Below are positions 47,011 through 56,516 of a stretch of DNA of 64,000 nucleotides, piece by piece. The translations under genes and the position numbers were made by a program. The notes beneath the pieces were generated by a model, which was not told the origin of the DNA, did no database searches, and worked only from the letters and a program-made list of their open reading frames with translations. The stretch spans positions 434,001 through 498,000 of the forward strand of contig NZ_CP013234.1 in the NCBI RefSeq assembly GCF_001584185.1. The letters run 5' to 3'. The DNA comes from Collimonas pratensis. GTDB lineage: Bacteria > Pseudomonadota > Gammaproteobacteria > Burkholderiales > Burkholderiaceae_D. Position 1 is the stretch's first letter, and each line of letters opens with the position of its first letter.

Positions 47011-48186
47011 ATGCAACTGCAATTACCCGAAGCTTCGGTCGAAGCACAGCGCGCATCGCGCCTGTTACACAATCTGATCGGCACTGACATCCGCCTGCAG
47101 CAGGGCTGGATTTCGTTCGCACGTTATATGGAACTGCTGCTGTACGCGCCGGATCTCGGTTATTACAGCGGCGGCGCAGCAAAATTGGGCAAAGACGGTG
47201 ATTTTACAACCGCGCCCGAGATTACGCCGCTTTTTGGCGCAACTTTGGCGCAATTGACAACAGAGTTGCTGGCTTCATCGCCTGCGCTCAAGCCGCAGAT
47301 CCTCGAATTCGGCGCCGGCAGCGGCCAACTGGCCTTCGACATCCTGAGCGAACTGGCCGCCGGCGGCGCTGCGGCGCAACCTTTACAAGCCTATTACATC
47401 GTCGAGCTGTCTGCTGAACTGCGCGCGCGCCAGCAGCTCAAGCTGCGCGATTTCCCCCAAGTCCAGTGGCTCGACCGCTTGCCCGAGGCATTTTCCGGTG
47501 TGGTGCTGGGCAACGAAGTGCTGGATGCCATGCCGGTGGAACTGGTGCTGCTGGGCGAGCAAGGCCAGGGCTGGCTGCAGCGCGGGGTTGGGCTCATTGG
47601 CGAAAATGATCAATTTGTCTACATCGACCGGCCGGCCGGTCCGACGCTGATTGCCCAGATCCCTGATGCCGACACGCTGGTGCCCGGCCACCTGACCGAA
47701 GTGCATCCGGTTGCCATCGGTTTCATGCATTCGGTAGCAGCGATGTTGAAAGCCGGGCAGGGCGGGATCGCCATTTTCCTCGACTACGGTTTCCCGGCGG
47801 CGGAATACTATCTGCAACAACGCGACCAGGGCACGCTGATGTGCCATTACCGCCATCACGCCCATCCCGATCCCTTCTATCTGCCGGGTTTGCAGGATGT
47901 GACCGCGCATGTTGATTTCACCGCCATGGCAAGGGCCGCACTGGATTCGGGCCTGGAGCTGCTGGGTTACACCAGCCAGGCTGCCTTTTTGCTGGAAGCC
48001 GGCATCGGTCAGCTGCTGTTGCGTACGCCGCCGGAGAATGCATTACAGTATCTGCCGCAGGCTAACGCCATGCAAAAACTGGTGTCGCCGGCCGAAATGG
48101 GCGAGCTGTTCAAGGTGCTGGCGGTTGGCGTCGGCGCCGAATTGCCCGCGCGCTTCAGCCGCCATGACCGCAGTCATCGCCTGTAG
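47011..48186 (+). CDS. SAM-dependent methyltransferase, MidA/NDUFAF7 family (PF02636)
   Basis: The 391-residue protein has an N-terminal helical part (ISFARYMELLLYAPDLGYYS; GKDGDFTTAPEITPLFGATL), the SAM-binding motif ILEFGAGSGQLAFDILSELA, and VVLGNEVLDAMPVELVLLGE. Mitochondrial relatives methylate an Arg of a complex I subunit; bacterial function is not established. It is divergent from the SDR/folB genes, with the starts only 66 bases apart. Confidence 0.9.
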   Translation: MQLQLPEASVEAQRASRLLHNLIGTDIRLQQGWISFARYMELLLYAPDLGYYSGGAAKLGKDGDFTTAPEITPLFGATLAQLTTELLASSPALKPQILEFGAGSGQLAFDILSELAAGGAAAQPLQAYYIVELSAELRARQQLKLRDFPQVQWLDRLPEAFSGVVLGNEVLDAMPVELVLLGEQGQGWLQRGVGLIGENDQFVYIDRPAGPTLIAQIPDADTLVPGHLTEVHPVAIGFMHSVAAMLKAGQGGIAIFLDYGFPAAEYYLQQRDQGTLMCHYRHHAHPDPFYLPGLQDVTAHVDFTAMARAALDSGLELLGYTSQAAFLLEAGIGQLLLRTPPENALQYLPQANAMQKLVSPAEMGELFKVLAVGVGAELPARFSRHDRSHRL

Positions 48187-48216
48187 CCTTATGACCATCT
48201 TTCGTGAAAGCGCCGC

Positions 48217-48411
48217 ATGATCCGCTGGATGCTGGTGATTTTCGTTGCCGTGATTGTCTTTTCCAGCGCCTTGCCCTGGCTGGAAAAGCTCGGCCTCGGC
48301 CGCCTGCCCGGCGATGTGCGCTTCACCCTGTTCGGCAAGAATTTCTCGCTGCCGTTCGCCTCGACTGTCCTGCTGTCGACCGTGATTTTCCTGCTGGTGC
48401 GGATATTGTAG
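48217..48411 (+). CDS. DUF2905 small membrane protein
   Basis: The 64-residue protein has two membrane segments (MIRWMLVIFVAVIVFSSALP and FASTVLLSTVIFLLVRIL) around a conserved LPGDVRFTLFGKNFSLPF core, as in DUF2905. Function unknown. Its TAG stop is part of the inverted-repeat element that begins at 48408, so the element defines the 3' end of the gene. Confidence 0.85.
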   Translation: MIRWMLVIFVAVIVFSSALPWLEKLGLGRLPGDVRFTLFGKNFSLPFASTVLLSTVIFLLVRIL

Positions 48412-48512
48412 GGTGGGCACAGCGTGCCCACGCGTGACGCCGAAGTACAGGGCGGCCCGTTCGTGCAGAAACCAGCGGGAATTTCCGCGTGGGCACGCTG
48501 TGCCCACCCTAC
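48408..48512. repeat. GTAGGGTGGGC inverted-repeat element, copy 2
   Basis: GTAGGGTGGGCAC (48408-48420) pairs with GTGCCCACCCTAC (48500-48512). Inner arms CAGCGTGCCCACGCG and CGCGTGGGCACGCTG extend the pairing. It lies between converging genes, overlaps the DUF2905 stop and ends one base before the arsC-like stop region. Confidence 0.85.
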
Positions 48513-48513
48513 C

Positions 48514-48870
48514 TTAAATCGCGAATAGCTGATCGAGCAGCTGCGGCGGTCGCGCAATCACTGCACGCTTGCGGTAGACCACGATAAGCCGCTGCAACAG
48601 TTTCGGATGTGCCGCCAGGGCTGCCAGCAAGCCAGCGTCATCGGCCTGCGCCAGGCCGAGCGCCGCATATTCCGGCTCGTTGTCGCGCACCATGGCGCGC
48701 ACCGGACCACCGAGTGTCCGGTGCAAATCCTGCAGCTGCGCCAGCGTCAGCGGTGTCTTCTGATAGTCGACGATTTCCAGCGCAAGTTTTTTCTCATTGC
48801 TGAATTGTTCTGCCAGCGTCAAGGCTTCGCGCGATTTCGAGCAGCGCGGGTTGTGATAGATCGTGATCAT
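48514..48870 (-). CDS. arsC: Arsenate reductase (glutaredoxin-type), ArsC family
   Basis: The 118-residue protein has the N-terminal active site YHNPRCSKSREALTL (catalytic Cys11), then LAQLQDLHRTLGGPVRAMVR and LIVYRKRAVIARPPQ, matching the ArsC (YffB-like) fold. It reduces arsenate with glutathione and glutaredoxin in known members. The start abuts the antiporter gene stop (48871). No ars regulator or pump is nearby, so a general redox role is also possible. Confidence 0.87.
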   Translation of the reverse strand: MITIYHNPRCSKSREALTLAEQFSNEKKLALEIVDYQKTPLTLAQLQDLHRTLGGPVRAMVRDNEPEYAALGLAQADDAGLLAALAAHPKLLQRLIVVYRKRAVIARPPQLLDQLFAI

Positions 48871-50715
48871 TTATTTAGCTTCTTGTGTCGTCTCATCCAG
48901 CGGTACAACTTCATCGTCCCAGCCGCTGGCGGGCATATCCTCGCGCAGGATGCGGTCGTGCGCAAACATTTCTTCCAGCTCTTCGCGCGCCTGCTTGGCG
49001 ATCGAGACGATCTGCTGCTGGTCTTTCTGGTGCGGATACATGTCGTGCAGGGTTTGCAGGTTGTGGGCGCGGAACTTCATCGCTGCCTGGCGCGCCCGGT
49101 AGGCGCCGAAACCGAGCTTGCGCAGGGCTTCGCGGCCCAGCAGCAGGGCTGATTCGAAAGTTTCGCGTTCGATCACGGTGACGCCCAGGTCCATCAAATC
49201 AAAATAATGGGTGACGTTGCGGGCGCGGGCGATGATCTGCAGGTCGGGGAATTCCTGGCGCACCGCCGCCACCAGCTTCAGGCTGCCTTCGATATCGTCC
49301 AGCGCCACCACCAGCAGGCGCGCCTTGGCGATGCCGGCCGCGTGCATCAGGTCGATGCGGGTGGCGTCGCCGTAGAACACCTTGAAGCCGAATTTGCGCA
49401 ACAGTTCGATCTGGTCTGGATCGTGGTCGAGCACGGTCAGGCCGATCTTGTTGGCGTGCAGCAGGCGGCCGATGATCTGGCCGAAGCGGCCGAAGCCGGC
49501 GATGATCACCGGGTTTTCATTGTCGTCGATATCGTCGTCCGGACGTTTTTGCAGTTTCAGGAAATAGGGTGCAATGACTTTGTCGTACAGCACCAGCAAC
49601 AGCGGTGTGGTGACCATCGACAAGGCTACCACCACCACCAGGATGGAAGATGTCTCTTCGGAAAAGACGCGTGCGGTGGCGGCTGCGCCGAACACCACGA
49701 AGGCGAATTCGCCGCCTTGCGAGAGCAGCGCGGCGAACAGGAATTGCTGGGCGCGGGCGATACGGAACACTTTGCTGAGCAGGAACAGGACAGTCAGCTT
49801 GATCGCCAGAAAGCCCGCCACCAGGCCCACAATCAGCCAAGGCTGGCTCAGCAGCAGGCCGAAGTCGACCGACATGCCGACCGCAATGAAGAACAATCCC
49901 AGCAGCAAGCCCTTGAACGGCTCCAGGTCGGTTTCCAGCGCATGGCGGTATTCCGAGTCGGCCAGCAGGACGCCGGCCAGGAAGCTGCCCAAGGCCATCG
50001 ACATGCCGACCGATTCCATCAGCAGACCGATGGCGATCACCAGCAATAATGCAAAGGCAGTAAAGATTTCCCGCAGTCCGGTGCGGGCAATCATGCGCAT
50101 CAGGGGCCGCACCAGGTAGCGGCCGCCGACGATCAGGGTGGCGATCACCGCCAGCACTTTCAGGCCGCCGATCCAGCCCTCGCCGCTGCCATGGGCAACC
50201 GCGACGCCGAGCAGCGGCACGATGGCGATCATGGGGATGGCGGCGATGTCCTGGAACAGCAGGATGGCGAAGCCGGCGCGGCCGGCCGGGGTGCCGTTGA
50301 GCTTGCGCTCGTTGATGGTGGCGAGCGCGATCGCGGTGGAGGAGAGCGACATGCCGAGGGCGGCGATGAGCGCGGTTTTCCAGTCGACGCCGACCGCCAC
50401 CGCGGCACTGAACAGCGCCAGCGACACCAGCGCCACCTGCGCCGTGCCCCAGCCGAAAATCGAACGCCGCAGCGACCACAGGCGCTTCGGTTCGAGTTCC
50501 AGGCCGATCATGAACAGCAGCAGCACCACGCCGAATTCGGAGAAGTGCAGGATGTCTTCGACATTGTCGATCAGGCGCAAGCCCCAGGGGCCGATGGCCA
50601 TGCCGGCCAGCAGGTAGCCGAGCACTGCGCCCAGGCCGAAGCGCTTGGCGATAGGCACTGCGGCGACTGCCGCCGCCAGGTAGATCAAGGCATTGAATAA
50701 GAGACTTTGTTCCAT
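48871..50715 (-). CDS. kefC: Monovalent cation:proton antiporter-2 / K+ efflux protein (KefC-like)
   Basis: The 614-residue inner-membrane protein has about 12 helices of the CPA2 exchanger (LFMIGLELEPKRLWSLRRSI; LGMSLSSTAIALATINERKL; SQGGEFAFVVFG). A cytosolic TrkA-N/RCK domain follows (VIIAGFGRFGQIIGRLLHAN; VFYGDATRIDLMHAAGIAKA). It is glutathione-gated K+/H+ antiport in well-studied relatives. It lies four bases after the KefF-like gene, the expected partner. Confidence 0.9.
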   Translation of the reverse strand: MEQSLLFNALIYLAAAVAAVPIAKRFGLGAVLGYLLAGMAIGPWGLRLIDNVEDILHFSEFGVVLLLFMIGLELEPKRLWSLRRSIFGWGTAQVALVSLALFSAAVAVGVDWKTALIAALGMSLSSTAIALATINERKLNGTPAGRAGFAILLFQDIAAIPMIAIVPLLGVAVAHGSGEGWIGGLKVLAVIATLIVGGRYLVRPLMRMIARTGLREIFTAFALLLVIAIGLLMESVGMSMALGSFLAGVLLADSEYRHALETDLEPFKGLLLGLFFIAVGMSVDFGLLLSQPWLIVGLVAGFLAIKLTVLFLLSKVFRIARAQQFLFAALLSQGGEFAFVVFGAAATARVFSEETSSILVVVVALSMVTTPLLLVLYDKVIAPYFLKLQKRPDDDIDDNENPVIIAGFGRFGQIIGRLLHANKIGLTVLDHDPDQIELLRKFGFKVFYGDATRIDLMHAAGIAKARLLVVALDDIEGSLKLVAAVRQEFPDLQIIARARNVTHYFDLMDLGVTVIERETFESALLLGREALRKLGFGAYRARQAAMKFRAHNLQTLHDMYPHQKDQQQIVSIAKQAREELEEMFAHDRILREDMPASGWDDEVVPLDETTQEAK

Positions 50716-50719
50716 GGGC

Positions 50720-51313
50720 TCAGGTACCGGTTAATGGCGCAGTGGTAGTGGCTGTGGCTGCAGGCAGTTCGGGCCAGTTGGGATAGCGCGACAGGCGCTT
50801 CTTGTAGGTGTCTATGTAGGCTGCCAGGGCTTGCTGGTTGACCTGGTGGGCGCCGAACAGCAGATGCGGCGGCAGCCAGCGCATGCCGCACAGTTCAGCG
50901 GTCTGCTGGTAGGGCGGCAGGAAGGCGGAGAACGGCCGCTGGTTATGTCCTTCCGGCTGGTAGGAACGCTCGGAACCGCCCAGGGTGGCGACCAGCCAGA
51001 AATCCTTGCCGCGCAAGGCGTCGCCGCCGGGGCCGTAGGCCCAGCCCGGGGTGAACACCGAATCGACCCATTGCTTCAACAGCGCCGGCATGCTGTACCA
51101 CTGCACCGGGTGCTGGAACACGATCAGGTCTGCCTCTTGCAGCAGCGCCTGCTCGCGCCGCACCGGGATATGGAAATCGGGATACAGCTCATAGAGATCG
51201 TGTACCTTGACGTTTTGCAGCTTGGCGGCGGCTTGCGCCAGGCGGCGGTTGACGCGCGAATGGTGCGGCGTCGGGTGCGCGTACAGGATCAGGATTTGCG
51301 GTGGTTTAGACAT
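50720..51313 (-). CDS. NAD(P)H quinone oxidoreductase, KefF-like ancillary protein
   Basis: The 197-residue flavodoxin-fold protein (QILILYAHPTPHHSRVNRRL; LIVFQHPVQWYSMPALLKQW; GKDFWLVATLGGSERSYQPE) is of the MdaB/KefF family. In relatives it binds KefC and is needed for full K+ efflux activity; it also reduces quinones. Its operon position just upstream of the KefC-like gene supports this. Confidence 0.88.
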   Translation of the reverse strand: MSKPPQILILYAHPTPHHSRVNRRLAQAAAKLQNVKVHDLYELYPDFHIPVRREQALLQEADLIVFQHPVQWYSMPALLKQWVDSVFTPGWAYGPGGDALRGKDFWLVATLGGSERSYQPEGHNQRPFSAFLPPYQQTAELCGMRWLPPHLLFGAHQVNQQALAAYIDTYKKRLSRYPNWPELPAATATTTAPLTGT

Positions 51314-51488
51314 GTCGGCAAGGCGTTGTATGTAATCAAAATCGAAAGGAAAATATTGGGCAAATGCCTGAATCTGGATGAACTGATCGCGAAAAGCATG
51401 CTCACATGCTAATCGAGCCTATACTTTGGCAAACAGTTTTTTGATCGGCGTGACCGGGTGCTGTGGTGTTTTACGCGCAGCCACATGC

Positions 51489-51681
51489 TAGTGCAGTGCT
51501 GCGCAAATAATGAAACTTCATAAACGCCATCTAGCCGACCGCGTCTTTTCGCGCCATGCGTCGTTGCAAATCCTCGCGATAGACCCGCTATCGCTCCGGT
51601 TTGCGCGGGGCGGCCATCCGCCTAGCCTGGCACGAAAATACACCATTTCTGAAGCTCCATTATTTGCGAAGCACTACACTA
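51489..51681. repeat. MITE-like element with about 37-base terminal inverted repeats
   Basis: The left arm TAGTGCAGTGCTGCGCAAAT (continuing AATGAAACTTCATAAACG) pairs with the right arm, whose reverse complement begins TAGTGTAGTGCTTCGCAAAT and continues AATGGAGCTTCAGAAATGG; about 7 of 37 bases mismatch. The centre contains a second palindrome, GCGATAG-ACC-CGCTATCGC. TA is found at both outer ends, as for mariner/IS630-type insertions. It fills most of the 51314-51726 gap. A short frame (51510-51740) across it is not a credible gene. Confidence 0.75.
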
Positions 51682-51726
51682 CAGTACTTTCTCAAACATT
51701 TTTACTTCTGACAATTCCTAACAAAT

Positions 51727-52824
51727 ATGTCCGACACTAAACCGAGCGATCCGGCCAGCGAGCCTGTCAATTCTGTTCCGGAGGGGACGTTCGAACCTCT
51801 GCCAGCCGCAACGCCTCAGCCGAGTCCTGCCGAGCCTAGCCAAGCCGAGCCGACAGCGGAAGCCGCCAAAGAGGCGCCCCAACCGCAAGCTGCCGCACCC
51901 CAGCCTCCGCCACAACCGGCCGCCTTCAGGGCCGCCGGCCCCGGCGACGATGGTTCCCCTCCTTGGCCGCAAACCTGGAAGCTGATCGCGGCGCGTTTCC
52001 GCGCGCTGTCGGACAAGGCCGGCCGGCGCATGATGCAGCGGACCCTGAAGATCGGCATCTCGGCGCGTATCTTCCATCCGGAAGAAGGCGCCAAGGGTTT
52101 GCGCGGGCGCACCCTGCAATACCTGGAAGAATCGATTGCGCAATGGGTCATGTCGCGCAATGTACTGGTATTCATGATTCCTACCGTCAATACCAACGGC
52201 CTGGTCCATCCCAGCTCGATCCGCCTGCGCGACTATGCCAAGCACCTCGACGGCCTGGTGCTGCAGGGCGGCGCCGACGTCTCGCCGCAGAGTTATGCGC
52301 AGGCTGCGACGCGGCCGGAGTGGGGCGGCGACCGCGTGCGCGACATGTACGAACTGGAGCTGCTGCACGAATTCATCGAGGCCGGCAAGCCGGTGCTGGG
52401 GATCTGCCGCGGTTGCCAATTAATCAACGTGGCTTTCGGCGGCACCTTGTATCAGGACATCGCCACCGATGTGCCGACCTCGATCAAGCACGTCAACGAC
52501 GAGTACGACCGTTTGCACCATGCAATCCAGTTCCCACCGGGTTCCTCTTTGGCAACTTTGTTCAATACGCATGGCGGCGAGCAGAATGAATGGGTGGTCA
52601 ACTCCATCCATCACCAGGCGGTGCGTGACCTCGGGCGCGACCTGACGGTGGAAGCGATTTCCGGCAGCGACAATATTGTCGAGGCAATTCGTTACCGCAA
52701 GGCAGCGTTTGTCATGGGTTTGCAGTGGCATCCGGAATTCCATCGGGCCGGCGGTCCGCAGTTGCTGGATTGCACTCCAATCCTCGACGGATTTTTAAGA
52801 GCTGCACGCGAGACGCGTTTCTGA
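51727..52824 (+). CDS. Class I glutamine amidotransferase, peptidase C26 (gamma-Glu-GABA hydrolase-like)
   Basis: The 365-residue protein has a Pro/Ala/Glu-rich N-terminal extension (about residues 1-80) that the family normally lacks. The C26 domain follows: GLVLQGGADVSPQSYAQAAT, nucleophile Cys227 in PVLGICRGCQLINVAFGG, and the His/Glu pair in MGLQWHPEFHRAGG. Relatives (PuuD) hydrolyse gamma-glutamyl-GABA in putrescine breakdown; no other puu gene is nearby, so the substrate is open. Confidence 0.88.
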   Translation: MSDTKPSDPASEPVNSVPEGTFEPLPAATPQPSPAEPSQAEPTAEAAKEAPQPQAAAPQPPPQPAAFRAAGPGDDGSPPWPQTWKLIAARFRALSDKAGRRMMQRTLKIGISARIFHPEEGAKGLRGRTLQYLEESIAQWVMSRNVLVFMIPTVNTNGLVHPSSIRLRDYAKHLDGLVLQGGADVSPQSYAQAATRPEWGGDRVRDMYELELLHEFIEAGKPVLGICRGCQLINVAFGGTLYQDIATDVPTSIKHVNDEYDRLHHAIQFPPGSSLATLFNTHGGEQNEWVVNSIHHQAVRDLGRDLTVEAISGSDNIVEAIRYRKAAFVMGLQWHPEFHRAGGPQLLDCTPILDGFLRAARETRF

Positions 52825-52951
52825 TATTATCTCGCGCCTTGGCCGGTGAAGTGTTTATACGCTTTTTCCCGATTTCGGCCAGGCCTGAAGGTAATGCGAC
52901 GGGGAAATTGAAAAAAACTAAGAAATATTTAGAAGAAATCGATTTCCATAG

Positions 52952-52980
52952 TTGACACTCAAGGGGTGCTTTACTATAAT
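52952..52980 (+). promoter_or_regulatory. Consensus sigma-70 promoter of the tRNA-tuf operon
   Basis: Perfect -35 TTGACA (52952-52957) and perfect -10 TATAAT (52975-52980) are separated by exactly 17 bases, 14 bases before tRNA-Tyr. It should drive tRNA-Tyr, tRNA-Gly, tRNA-Thr and tuf strongly. Confidence 0.9.
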
Positions 52981-52994
52981 CTGGGGTTCCCTGC

Positions 52995-53080
52995 GGAGAG
53001 GTGGCCGAGTGGTTAATGGCAGCAGACTGTAAATCTGCCCTCTTACGAGTACGCTGGTTCGAATCCAGCCCTCTCCACCA
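52995..53080 (+). tRNA. tRNA-Tyr (GTA)
   Basis: An 86-base class II tRNA with encoded CCA. Acceptor GGAGAGG pairs with CCTCTCC; anticodon loop CTGTAAA gives GTA; T arm GGTTCGAATCC. First gene of the tRNA-tuf unit. Confidence 0.97.
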
Positions 53081-53160
53081 TTTTGGGAAGTAGTGCAGAG
53101 CAGTAGTTGTAAAGAATATTGCGGCGGTAGAAGTGAAGTGAGCTGAATTGAAATGATCTC

Positions 53161-53234
53161 GCGGGTGTAGCTCAATGGTAGAGCTGAAGCCTTCCAAGCT
53201 TATGACGAGGGTTCGATTCCCTTCACCCGCTCCA
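53161..53234 (+). tRNA. tRNA-Gly (TCC)
   Basis: A 74-base tRNA with encoded CCA. Acceptor GCGGGTG pairs with CACCCGC; anticodon TCC in CTTCCAA; T arm GGGTTCGATTCCC. Confidence 0.96.
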
Positions 53235-53297
53235 GTAGATTTGGCAAGAACATCAAGTTGGGCGTGTTGTTAATAAATGAAGCACGCGTACAGCATA

Positions 53298-53372
<75 letters not shown>

Positions 53373-53529
53373 GATTTAGTATCTCGGGTATATCCCGTTT
53401 GTAGTTAGCGGCTCCGGCAGCCGTAAAGTTGGATGTCACTAATGATTCGGGTTTTCAATTCGAGTTTTCAAACTGTAAGACGGTCGGGCGCTGGCCTGAA
53501 CATTCTCATCAAATCTTTAGGAGTCTAAG

Positions 53530-54726
53530 ATGGCAAAAGGCAAGTTTGAGCGGACCAAGCCGCACGTCAACGTCGGCACTATTGGCCACGTCGACCACGG
53601 CAAGACCACGCTGACAGCAGCGATCGCGACAGTATTGTCGAAGAAATTTGGCGGCGAAGCCAAAGCGTACGATCAGATTGACGCAGCGCCAGAAGAAAAA
53701 GCGCGCGGCATCACGATCAACACAGCGCACGTTGAATACGAAACTGCCAACCGCCACTACGCGCACGTTGACTGCCCAGGCCATGCTGACTATGTGAAAA
53801 ACATGATCACTGGTGCTGCACAGATGGACGGTGCGATCCTGGTTTGCTCGGCAGCTGACGGCCCGATGCCACAGACACGCGAACACATCCTGCTGTCGCG
53901 TCAAGTTGGCGTGCCATACATCATCGTGTTCCTGAACAAGGCTGACATGGTCGACGACGAAGAGTTGCTCGAGCTGGTCGAAATGGAAGTGCGCGAGCTG
54001 TTGACCAAGTACGAATTCCCAGGCGACGACCTGCCAATCATCAAGGGTTCGGCGAAGCTGGCTCTGGAAGGCGACACTGGCCCATTGGGCGAGCAAGCCA
54101 TCATGGCTCTGGCAGAAGCGCTGGACACTTACATCCCGACACCGGAACGTGCTGTTGACGGCGCCTTCCTGCTGCCAGTGGAAGACGTGTTCTCGATCTC
54201 CGGCCGCGGTACAGTTGTGACCGGTCGTGTTGAGCGCGGTATCGTCAAGGTTGGCGAAGCCCTGCAGATCGTTGGTATCCGTGATACACAAGATACAACA
54301 TGTACTGGCGTTGAAATGTTCCGCAAGCTGCTGGACCAAGGTCAAGCAGGCGACAACGTTGGTGTGTTGCTGCGCGGTACCAAGCGTGAAGACGTAGAGC
54401 GGGGCCAAGTATTGGCCAAGCCGAACTCGATCAAGCCACACAAGCATTTCACTGGCGAGATCTATGTTCTGTCGAAAGACGAAGGCGGCCGTCATACACC
54501 ATTCTTCAACAACTATCGTCCACAGTTCTACTTCCGTACAACGGACGTGACTGGTTCGATCGAGTTGCCGAAAGACAAAGAAATGGTCATGCCAGGCGAT
54601 AACGTGTCGATCACAGTGATGCTGATCAACCCGATCGCGATGGAAGAAGGTCTGCGTTTCGCGATCCGCGAAGGTGGCCGTACTGTTGGTGCAGGCGTTG
54701 TTGCCAAGATCCTGCCTGACGCGTAA
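53530..54726 (+). CDS. tuf: Elongation factor Tu
   Basis: GTPase that brings aminoacyl-tRNA to the ribosome. The 398-residue protein has a P-loop in [14 protein letters not shown], switch [15 protein letters not shown]4 NKAD ([10 protein letters not shown]) and domains 2-3 ending [11 protein letters not shown]. The ATG follows TTAGGAGTCTAAG. The position among four tRNA genes before secE corresponds to tufB; a second copy is usually in the str operon outside this window. Confidence 0.98.
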   Translation: MAKGKFERTKPHVNVGTIGHVDHGKTTLTAAIATVLSKKFGGEAKAYDQIDAAPEEKARGITINTAHVEYETANRHYAHVDCPGHADYVKNMITGAAQMDGAILVCSAADGPMPQTREHILLSRQVGVPYIIVFLNKADMVDDEELLELVEMEVRELLTKYEFPGDDLPIIKGSAKLALEGDTGPLGEQAIMALAEALDTYIPTPERAVDGAFLLPVEDVFSISGRGTVVTGRVERGIVKVGEALQIVGIRDTQDTTCTGVEMFRKLLDQGQAGDNVGVLLRGTKREDVERGQVLAKPNSIKPHKHFTGEIYVLSKDEGGRHTPFFNNYRPQFYFRTTDVTGSIELPKDKEMVMPGDNVSITVMLINPIAMEEGLRFAIREGGRTVGAGVVAKILPDA

Positions 54727-54742
54727 TTGAAATAGCAGTAAT

Positions 54743-54774
54743 CGCCGCGACCCGGGAAAACCGGTCTCGCGGCG
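54743..54774 (+). terminator. Stem-loop after tuf
   Basis: CGCCGCGA (54743-54750) pairs with TCGCGGCG (54767-54774), with an inner CCGG/CCGG pairing around GAAAA. The following TTAATGTCT is only weakly T-rich, so it may be a partial terminator or a processing site before tRNA-Trp. Confidence 0.6.
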
Positions 54775-54836
54775 TTAATGTCTGATCGGTAAGCAAGAAG
54801 TTGCCAAGCAGCCGGTCAGGAAAGAGTTTTAAGCGT

Positions 54837-54912
54837 AGGGGTGTAGCTCAATTGGCAGAGCGCCGGTCTCCAAAACCGGAGGTTGGGGGTTCGATGCCCT
54901 CCGCCCCTGCCA
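54837..54912 (+). tRNA. tRNA-Trp (CCA)
   Basis: A 76-base tRNA with encoded CCA end. Acceptor AGGGGTG pairs with CGCCCCT; anticodon CCA in CTCCAAA; T arm GGGGGTTCGATGCCC. It lies between tuf and secE, the standard order. Confidence 0.97.
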
Positions 54913-54948
54913 CCGATTCAGGTGTAGGGTACTGAAAGTAAACAGCGT

Positions 54949-55332
54949 ATGTCTAACCACCCTGTGCAAACTGTCGGCGAAGCCGGCAGCAAGCTCAAAG
55001 TAATACTGGCAGTTTTGGCTGTCGTCGCCGGCGTTGTCGGCTTTTATTTTTTGTCGGGCCAGTCTGGTCTGGTGCGCACCGGCGCTCTGGTTGCCGGTTT
55101 GGTGGTGGCAGTCGCACTCGCATGGACTTCGACGCAAGGCCGTGAATTCGTTGGTTTCGCCAAAGAAGCTGTGCGCGAGACGAAAAAGGTAGTCTGGCCG
55201 ACACGCAAGGAAGCGATGCAGATCACTGCCATCGTTTTCGCATTTGTGCTGGTGATGGCGATTTTCCTTTGGGGTATCGATAAGATCCTCGAGGTCTTGT
55301 TGTACGACGTGATATTGGGTTGGAAACAATAA
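54949..55332 (+). CDS. secE: Preprotein translocase subunit SecE
   Basis: The 127-residue SecYEG subunit has three hydrophobic helices ([56 protein letters not shown]) and the conserved amphipathic segment [20 protein letters not shown]. This long form is normal for beta- and gammaproteobacteria. The stop overlaps the nusG start by one base (TAATG). Confidence 0.96.
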   Translation: MSNHPVQTVGEAGSKLKVILAVLAVVAGVVGFYFLSGQSGLVRTGALVAGLVVAVALAWTSTQGREFVGFAKEAVRETKKVVWPTRKEAMQITAIVFAFVLVMAIFLWGIDKILEVLLYDVILGWKQ

Positions 55333-55931
55333 TGAGCGATAGCACACAAAACGATGCGCAAGCAACGCCGCCTGCTGTAACGCCTTCGGCGCCAGCGGGC
55401 AAAAAGCGCTGGTATGTGGTGCATGCTTATTCCGGTATGGAAAAGAGCGTGCAACGCGCGCTGACCGAGCGGATCGACCGCGCCGGAATGCAAGAACAGT
55501 TCGGCCAGATCCTGGTGCCGACTGAAGAAGTAATTGAAGTCAAGAATGGCCAGAAAGCCGTTACCGAACGTCGCTTTTTCCCAGGTTATGTCCTGGTCGA
55601 GATGGAGATGACGGACGAAACCTGGCATCTGGTCAAGAACACCAACAAGGTGACCGGTTTCATCGGCGGCAAGTCGAACAAGCCTACACCGATTCCGCAG
55701 CATGAAGTCGACAAGATCATGCAGCAGATGCAAGACGGCATCGAGAAGCCACGGCCTAAGGTTCTGTACGAAGTCGGCGAGCTGGTGCGTATCAAGGAAG
55801 GTGCTTTCACCGACTTCAACGGCAACGTCGAAGAAGTGAATTACGAGAAATCGCGCGTACGCGTGACCGTCACCATCTTCGGCCGCGCTACGCCGGTTGA
55901 GCTGGAATTCGACAAGGTCGAAAAAGTCTAA
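55332..55931 (+). CDS. nusG: Transcription termination/antitermination factor NusG
   Basis: The 199-residue protein starts [20 protein letters not shown], a slightly long low-complexity head. The NGN domain ([40 protein letters not shown]) and C-terminal KOW domain ([20 protein letters not shown]) follow. It binds RNA polymerase and links transcription to Rho or the ribosome. Confidence 0.97.
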   Translation: MSDSTQNDAQATPPAVTPSAPAGKKRWYVVHAYSGMEKSVQRALTERIDRAGMQEQFGQILVPTEEVIEVKNGQKAVTERRFFPGYVLVEMEMTDETWHLVKNTNKVTGFIGGKSNKPTPIPQHEVDKIMQQMQDGIEKPRPKVLYEVGELVRIKEGAFTDFNGNVEEVNYEKSRVRVTVTIFGRATPVELEFDKVEKV

Positions 55932-56084
55932 GCAGGTTCAGGCGAATTTAAGAATAAGCGCCGTTCGGAGCGTCATGGGCGAAAGTCCAAGGAATCCGAT
56001 GCAGTAAGAGGAGCCCTATTACATCTTCCCATTTATCCGGGCGGATCCAAAAGGCGCTAATACTCACTTAACGTAGGAGCCATC

Positions 56085-56516
56085 ATGGCAAAGAAAATCA
56101 TTGGTTTTATCAAGCTGCAAGTTCCAGCTGGTAAAGCAAACCCATCCCCACCGATTGGTCCAGCACTGGGTCAGCGCGGTCTGAACATCATGGAATTCTG
56201 TAAGGCATTCAATGCCCAGACCCAAGGCGTTGAGCCGGGCCTGCCAATTCCAGTCGTGATCACCGCGTTCGCTGACAAGTCCTTCACATTCGTGATGAAG
56301 ACTCCTCCAGCAACGATCCTGATCAAGAAGGCTGCTGGCATCACCAAGGGTTCGGCTACGCCGCATACCACTAAGGTTGGTTCGATCACCCGTAAGCAAG
56401 CAGAAGAAATCGCTACCTTGAAGAAGCCCGATTTGACTGGTGCTGATCTGGAAGCCGGCGTTCGTACTATCGCTGGTTCTGCTCGTTCGATGGGCATCAC
56501 GGTGGAGGGTCTGTAA
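56085..56516 (+). CDS. rplK: 50S ribosomal protein L11
   Basis: The 143-residue protein has [20 protein letters not shown] and [20 protein letters not shown], the canonical N-terminal domain, and an rRNA-binding C-terminus ending GITVEGL. The ATG follows GTAGGAGCC. Its stop overlaps the rplA start by one base. Confidence 0.98.
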   Translation: MAKKIIGFIKLQVPAGKANPSPPIGPALGQRGLNIMEFCKAFNAQTQGVEPGLPIPVVITAFADKSFTFVMKTPPATILIKKAAGITKGSATPHTTKVGSITRKQAEEIATLKKPDLTGADLEAGVRTIAGSARSMGITVEGL

